NCBI GenBank assembly: GCA_964036155.1
Contig: OZ038422.1
Location: 60,163,201 to 60,227,200, forward strand
From: Diploscapter coronatus
Taxonomy: Eukaryota > Nematoda > Chromadorea > Rhabditida > Rhabditidae
Reading direction: 5' to 3'
DNA length: 64,000 nucleotides
The stretch's first letter is position 1. Each line of letters opens with the position of its first letter. The position numbers and the translations under genes are program-made. The notes under the pieces were generated by a model. It was not told the origin of the DNA and did no database searches. It saw only the letters and a program-made list of their open reading frames with translations. Below, piece by piece: positions 57,700 through 64,000 of this stretch.

Positions 57700-58650
57700 C
57701 AGCATCTCTATGATTTCGCCCTTCGATCCTTCCTCCGCTTCTATCGAGAAGACGCAATTTCGATAGACACGGGGAAAGTTGCTAGTCACCCGACGAAAGA
57801 GCGACGGAGAGGCCCCCAGAGATGCAAAGCGCCACGACGAAATAGTGGCAGACAGGCTGTACGCGTTGATTGGCTTACACGAGAGACCGGGGCGCAAAGA
57901 TGGAAAGAAATTTCCACGCGTCGCGGTCGTGCGCACTCCCCTACACCCGCCTCACCACGAAACATACTGTGTGTGCCCAGCTGAAGGAAACGCGAGGCCA
58001 GCGCTGCTACACTCTTCTCTCTGCGCTCTCTCCAATTCCCACAATGTCTGTCTCGCCTGTCAAAGCAAAGGAACGGGTCCTTTCTCATCCACCGAATAAT
58101 TTCATTTTCACGCGAACCCATCGATGTTCTTCTTTTCGAAGATTTATGTTTTAGACCGAGTTTTTCGTTCGAAATATCATTGATAAGGCTGGCATTTCGA
58201 AGGTTTTAATGCTTCGCTTTTTTCCCGTCCTCTCTCTTCACTCATCTAACAATCGATGTTCTGCTTGTCAGTCAGCCGCGTCGACCAATCGGCATTCGAG
58301 GGGCGTGTCCGACTGGGGATTGGCTTGACTCCGCCCCACGGCTGCGTTTCGCTCCTCTTCCTCCCTGGCCCCTATAGCCAATTTCGCCCCGTTCCCTCCG
58401 CCCTCTCGTCTTCCCACGATCTATGCATCGTCGTTTCGTCTTTCCACACTCTCTATCCCTTTGCTTCCCCATCACGAACTTGTGCCGACACTAGCCATCT
58501 ACAATTCCGTACTTTCGCATTTTGCAGATCCAAACCCCCCACCCGCAAATTTTTCAAATCCGGTAGGCTGATTTCCCGAAGCGTTCTAAGTTATCGTAGA
58601 CCGTGAAATCCGGTGAGACTTTTGGATTTTCGAGATTAGCCGAGACTTGT
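57700..58650 (+). promoter_or_regulatory. GC-rich promoter-like region upstream of the PCGF-like gene
   Basis: CpG-rich compared with the rest of the window. It contains CCAAT words (ACCAATCGG near 58275, the reverse ATTGG near 57869 and 58319), GC boxes (GGGGCGTGTCC near 58299, ACTCCGCCCCAC near 58330) and pyrimidine tracts. A consensus donor (AAATCCGGTGAGAC near 58608) could start a 5' UTR intron ending at the acceptor before the ATG at 59987. Because the chromodomain gene lies divergently, either gene may use it. Confidence 0.4.
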
Positions 58651-59986
58651 GCAGCTTATTTTATCAGTGATTATGGTAGCTTTTCTCGAACTCAAACGCC
58701 AAAAGGATAATCCGGGAATTGATCGAAGCTTGCGGGGCGGAATTTTGCAATCTGAATGGCTATCCGCATTCGACTGCATTACCCCTTTCACCCTCACTTT
58801 GTCATTCTGTAATCGGCACCGCGAGGCGCGTCACGCGGCGCCGCACGCGACTACCGCATCTTTTTCTCTTCGCCCTCTGCGCCTATTTCTCACTCCAACC
58901 GACTCTCTGCGCTCTCTTAAATTAAGCCCCTATTTCTTCTCCGTCGAGAGAAGTATTTCGGGTAAACAGAGAGATAAACAAATTTGTCTGATACTAGACG
59001 TTAGAGGGAGTGCCAATTTTGCTAGCCCCCGCCAATTTCAAAGTTCACCGTCATTTACTGTACTGCGTTCTTTTTCGTAAACACTCTCAAACTAATGTTT
59101 CTGGGGAGATGCGTGTTCGATCAACTTTAATTGCGTAATTTAGCCCTTTTCACACTTGTTATATGCATATTGGTGAGTTTTGCCTGATGGGACAAAGCGG
59201 ATAATGACTATGGTAATCCCCTATATGACGTGTTGATAGACTTTAGCGTCTACAGTCCATATTTAGACTGGGTGGGGATCAAAGGATCATTGCTTATTCA
59301 TTATGACCCCCAGATAACAGTGTCCACCTCGACCACGCCCTCGTACTGCTTCTTAATAGATCTACGAATTTCCTGTGTACTGTAGACTTGTCTCTTTACA
59401 TTTATTTGAGAACACGATGCGGAAAACTCGTTTTCCACACCTCTTTACTTAATTTACAGTTTTCGCTGCGCCATTTCGATTTCGACACTGCATTTTTGAT
59501 AGAAAGGGACGATTATGGAGAGAGGTGTTCTGATAAGGCGATAAGATTAGGGCATTTTTATTTGATACGCTATCGATATCGATTATTTCGATGCTACTAC
59601 TGTGCCTATCGCAATTTCTACAATTTATCACCGTTTTGCGCGTGGGAAGACCAAATAGAGGACTGAAAATGCGTTCTTCAAGCGTTTTTCAGCTTTATTG
59701 TTCTGCAAGCCAGTACTAATCCTGAGAATTTAGTCTCTTATCAAAAAGCGTCTTATCTTCTAGAGGAGTTAGTCAAAATACTGTACCAAACAAATTCCTA
59801 TTCACTAGTAGTTCTTTATCGTGTTTTCTCCTTATTTCCTCCCCCATTTCTTACCCTCATGACCCTGATATCGGCATATTTCAAAGAGCCTACATTCATG
59901 ATTCGTTCGTTTAATAACCGTCCAACCATCGTGCAGCAATTATCGCCTTAATTGGCTAATTAAGTGGACTAATTGGCTATGTTTAG

Positions 59987-62900
59987 ATGCCTCGGCCCGA
60001 GAATATCGAGGCTAAATTGGAGGGCCATCTCTATTGTCCATTATGTCAGGGATCGTTCGAAGAACCCTACACTTCCATATGTTGCATGAAAACTTGTAAG
60101 TTTCCTATAAGACTCTTAAAAATGAAATTTCATGTAGACTTGAAGATATGTCGAGATTGATCATTTTTATAAGATCTATTGGATTAAATAAGATTTTTAC
60201 TTTCAGACTGTCGTGAATGCTACTTCACGAGGATGCAAAAGGAAAGCCGATGCCCCGGCTGCGAGAAAGCGGTTATCCAAAAGGAGGATCCTCGGGTACT
60301 TTATTCATCGCACCTCCTCATTTATCTTATCACATCTGCTGTCAGTCACCACACCTATTGCGCCAAAACAGGATTTTTGAGACGCTCCTAGACAAAAATT
60401 TCTTCCAAATCCGCAAAGTATATCCGGTTTTTTGCGTGACTGACTTCTTCGCCATAAGCTGAAAAATGCATCTTTGATAATTTTTCCTAAGGTATGAGAA
60501 AATAGCTTTGAATTTTAGCTTTCCGATGGAATCCATTTCGATTTCCCGAAACTGGAACGAGACACGCTGTATGATGAACTTAGCGATATCATCAAGCCTG
60601 AAAGGAAGTTTATCCAGAGGAAACGTGGCAAACGCGGACGCAAGCCAAGGAGTCTCAATTCTGCATCCTACACGGAGTTCAAGTGACTTTTACTTTAAAT
60701 TTCGAAAGAAATAAGCAATTTTAGGAGAGAAGCGATTCATCGTGGTGAATTTTACTATGGCCCGGACGATGTTGTCTCGTTCTGTCTGGAGCATGACCAG
60801 AATTTGCCCTCTGACAATGAAGGCGACGGGACTGAGCCAGCGGCGAAGAAGATCAAAGTGGAAGACAAGGACAAACCCTCCACTTCGATAGCAGCGAATG
60901 ATGACGACAAGGTGTTTCTTTACTTTTCTTCTGAAAGGTAATAGAATCTCTAGACCGATCTTAAATGGATGACAGAACCGTTTTCTCTACGGCGTTTCCG
61001 TCGATTCCTGCGATGTCCGGCAAAAGCTACTATCGGCCATTTGAAAACGCTATTGAGGACGAAGCTCAGCGTCTCGGAAGCTTGTGGATTCGTCTTCAAA
61101 TACCGATATTATCATGGGGTAACTTTATTCCTTTCAAAACAGCTGACGAAAAGACGTGACTTTAGCCATTGACTGACGAGACATCCCTCCGCAGCCTTTT
61201 GAATCAGCAACCTGCTCATGCTCGTCTCCGATGTCTGCGGATTTTTTTCAAGGTTTCGTTAGCTAGACAAAGAGAAACGCCTCCTTCCCTGGATAAAGAA
61301 GCAATGCCCTCTTTGGAGGCGCAATGCGAACCTGACAAAGAAGTTGCATCTGAACTGGTAACATTTCTGAAAAATAGGCTCTTGAAGATAGCTGATTTTC
61401 AGATTTCCCTGGATAAATCCCTTATTTCTGGTCCTTCTTCGAAGGCTACCGTGTTCATCACTCCTCCAGTTCAGTCGACTCCATTCAATGGTGGATGTCC
61501 TCAAGGCGCCCCGAGAAAGAGAAGCATTCCAAAGACGAGTCCAGAAGTTACTCCGCCGAATTCGGCAGTAGTCAACAGGCCACAACAAGCCCAACAGCCA
61601 TCCGGTCAAATGAATACACCGAGAATTCCAATGAATGCTCAACAGGTATTATTCTTTAAAAATATATATTTCAAAGAGAAATACTCAAGGGTGCCGTTCT
61701 CCAGCACCTTCCATACACTTTGATGTGTCGAGGCGAAATCCCTGCTGCTAGTATGCAGTTACTACAACAGCTTAGTCCTGAACAGCAGAGTGACTTGCTG
61801 AGGAATGCTGTGAGCGTCCAGCAACAGCAAAACTTGTTCGCTCAGGGGATGAAGTCGCCGAGGATACAGACAACTGCAGCGATGACACCTGCTTTGCAAG
61901 CTCAGTTGATGCAGAGCAGCAAAATGCAACCGCCGGTAAGAATTCTATCTATCCTCTTTCAATTAGTGTGATGGGTTTGTAAATTACAGAAGTTGCCCGC
62001 TCAGCAGACCACATCAACTTCTTCGAACGTCTCGAAGCCCGCCCCAACTGCTTTGGAGATGCTGCAAGCCGAGGGACAACGAACAGCCCACACTGCCTCG
62101 AAGGGACTCCAGCTGCCAACGACACCGAGTCAATCGGTCAAGCCGAATGTCGTCATCAACGGAGCTCAGAAGTCGCAGAATGAAACGCCGAAGCAGGCGA
62201 GCCCGATGCAGCAAACTTACATGATGCCTCCACAGGTACAGAGACAGTTAGTCGGGGGGGAATTTCAAGCTATTCGGATTCAGATCATGCAAAGGCTCAT
62301 CCAACAAGCCCCACCGGGGACAGTCATTCATCAGAAGCCTGGACAGCCTCCGTCCTTGAGACTACCGAACGGACAGATTCTTACTCCGCACCCAATTCCG
62401 GTTCGAATCTTTCTCAAGTTGTCCCTTTCCTTCAAAGTCTTATCTACAGATGAATCACCCAGCGGCGATGATGCAGTTGCAAGCAGCTCAACAGGCAAGT
62501 GGAGCCAATGTCCAGGCGAATCGTCCGAAGCTACTACCGCAAGCAGGACAAAATGGAGCTCTAAATCCTGCTCAAGGAGGATCGCCCAACCCATCTCTGA
62601 AGCTGCCAGTGGCCACGATTCCGAGATCGTCGACGCAGGTTGCTGCGACGATCATGACTCTGCCCTTGCCTACGAACCCCACCAGCTCCACATCGCCGAT
62701 TTTGGTCCAGAAAGTCGCTCCGACTGGAACGGCGCAGAAGGAGTACAACAAGGTTCGAAATGTTTCGAGGTATTTCTTTAAGCTGAAACATTATTAGGTC
62801 GTTCAACCCCAGAACGGTCAATCCGTCCACACCGTGCAGCCCTTGATAATGGGAGCTACCACCAGACCGTCGGCCTCGAATCAAGGCGGCCAGCAGCAGC

Positions 62901-63620
62901 AGCAGCAGCAGATAATGGTGAAGTCAAGTCCGAATCAGCCAACTGGCCTTTCCGGAAACCCGCATCAACCGAAGCCGAATGGAGCTGTAAGTCTTTCGGG
63001 AAATTCTTCTGATAATTGGAGCAGAATTCTAGGTGACCATAAACGGTGACCATCCCAATTCCTACCCCAAGGCTGTTTCTGCCACACCTCCACCTCGCTT
63101 AACCGCATCTTCTTCTGCATTAACCGCTCCAAGTGAGAAGAGAGCAGGGTCAGTCCAGCCTCATCCAGTCAGCAGCCCGTTGAATGGGCAGAACCCTGGG
63201 CATACGATGAAATCTCCGGAAACGCCATCGAAAGAAGTAAACGGTCAGAGCGGAAGTTCCTCTCCAGAAAAACCTCTTTCTTCTCCAACTGTAATTTCCT
63301 TTCTAGGATTATTCGTTTTCAATATTTATCGTTAAGGTCGACGACTCGATGGACATTTTGACGTTGTCGCAAACGCAAAGACTCCCATTGGGCAAGGCGC
63401 TTCGGGATTCGTTGAAAGCCTCGAAGAACCACGGTATCAATATGTTGGAGGGTGTAAAAACAAGTAAGGTAATCAGAGTTTTAAAATTTCAGAAGAAAAA
63501 AAACGAGATTTTCAAAGAAAATAGCTATTTTTGTCAATTTAGGTTGACGGCGACACCGTTATGCTATCGATGACACCAGAACAATTGGACTTATTCACCG
63601 TGAATCCAATCAGGACTTGA
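59987..63620 (+). CDS. PCGF-like Polycomb RING/RAWUL protein with long C-terminal tail
   Basis: Fourteen exons, 916 aa, all phases agree: 59987-60095, 60207-60295, 60519-60682, 60725-60911, 60954-61118, 61166-61357, 61403-61645, 61705-61935, 61990-62400, 62450-62752, 62798-62986, 63033-63290, 63337-63468, 63543-63620. Residues about 13-55 form a RING finger (YCPLCQGSFEEP, ICCMKTYCRECY, CPGC). Residues about 180-280 form a RAWUL ubiquitin-like domain: RRFLRCPAKATIGHLKTLL then PLTDETSLRSLL and RLRCLRIFFK, preceded by PDDVVSFCLEHDQN, the usual strand before RAWUL. This pairing is diagnostic of PCGF/RING1 proteins, subunits of PRC1 H2A ubiquitin ligases. The remaining 600 residues are Gln/Pro/Ser-rich and disordered, as in fly Psc. 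The acceptor tgtttag abuts the ATG. Orthology to C. elegans mig-32 is possible but unproven. Confidence 0.85.
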
Positions 63621-64000
63621 TTCGATGCAATCATCAAAAAAGGGTATCAAACGGTGAAAGTTTTTCGATCTATATTTTCTTTCTTGCATTTTTAAAATGT
63701 TGATTTATCCTTAAAATGTGATTTTCAAGAGCTGCCAGTGACGCTAAATCGCAATAGTTTTGTTGATGATTTCAAAACGTTGAGTTGTTCGTAATTTTTG
63801 AAATCAGCAACGTTTTCAAGCCTTTTTCACATTGCCATCGATTTTCTTCAAAAATCACTTGGTTTAACCTCGACTTTATCTCGTCACATGCATTTCCATT
63901 AAAGCTTTCAAGAACTAAATCCTACAAATGTGACCCACTTTCCCATGCCTTTTGTTCAGTTATGTGTAAAAATGAGTCGTTATTAAGAAGAATTACTTAT
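63621..64000 (+). other. 3' flank of the PCGF-like gene
   Basis: AT-rich sequence after the TGA. No canonical AATAAA signal stands out; CATTAAAGC near 63898 is a possible variant. A weak hairpin (AAATCGCAATAG... with GAAATCAGCAACG) adds little. No further exon seen. Confidence 0.4.

Larger units (their letters stand above)
55391..59986. other. Long divergent interval between the chromodomain and PCGF-like genes
   Basis: 4.6 kb between the two start codons. It contains purine/pyrimidine-rich mosaic DNA with repeated GCTATTTC words (55540-56020), candidate membrane-protein exons (56558-57649) and a GC-rich promoter-like block (57700-58650). From there to 59986 it is AT-rich with no exon seen. 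Confidence 0.5.

Noticed and set aside
57779..58154. Several overlapping ORFs of about 100 codons on both strands
   Set aside because: GC-rich DNA has few stops; all frames are open at once and none has protein-like conservation signals.
58649..59080. 143-codon ORF on the plus strand
   Set aside because: Cys/Ser/Phe-rich text from a pyrimidine-rich region, no domain, and overlaps other open frames; looks like a composition artefact in promoter DNA.
1..64000. CRISPR arrays, bacterial operons, ribosome binding sites
   Set aside because: Spliceosomal introns throughout show a eukaryotic genome; no regularly spaced direct repeats were seen.

Overview
The window looks like nuclear DNA of a nematode, most likely a rhabditid. 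Genes are split into many small exons by short AT-rich introns ending in TTTTCAG. Several start codons sit 0-15 bases after a splice acceptor, as expected for spliced-leader trans-splicing. The recognisable genes are nematode orthologues. From memory, those of tpk-1, unc-32, dnc-2, bcl-7 and the phosphorylase kinase alpha subunit all lie on C. elegans chromosome III, so the window is probably from the chromosome III equivalent. tpk-1 next to unc-32 and dnc-2 next to bcl-7 look like retained gene neighbourhoods. All gene models were built by hand from ORFs, splice signals and reading-phase arithmetic.

Left arm (1-17.9 kb), conserved and gene dense. Minus strand, in transcription order: dnc-2 (dynactin p50), unc-32 (V-ATPase subunit a), tpk-1 (thiamine pyrophosphokinase) and an F-box-like gene running off the left edge. 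bcl-7 (a BCL7 chromatin subunit) is divergent from dnc-2 over a 184-base gap. unc-32 keeps two mutually exclusive exon arrays, three exons at 9.9-11.3 kb and two at 5.3-6.0 kb. All reading phases agree, and the first array is bracketed by clusters of a TTATCA/TGATAA motif.

Middle (18-36.6 kb), AT-rich accessory DNA. It holds relics (a RecQ5-like helicase tail, a stray kelch exon, a V-ATPase subunit c exon, an orphan receptor exon) and many hairpin-forming inverted-repeat elements. It also holds three fast-evolving genes: a protein kinase apparently fused to kelch repeats with one 10-base frameshifting insertion; an apparently intact secreted protein with two receptor L domains; and a seven-transmembrane chemoreceptor-like gene with one 1-base frameshift.

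Right arm (36.7-64 kb), conserved again. A 32-exon phosphorylase kinase alpha subunit (plus strand) faces an 11-exon Polycomb/CBX-type chromodomain gene (minus strand). After a 4.6-kb promoter-like interval comes a 14-exon PCGF-like gene (RING plus RAWUL plus a long disordered tail). The chromodomain and PCGF-like genes lie head to head and may encode two subunits of one PRC1-like complex. Two weakly supported membrane-protein exons lie between them.
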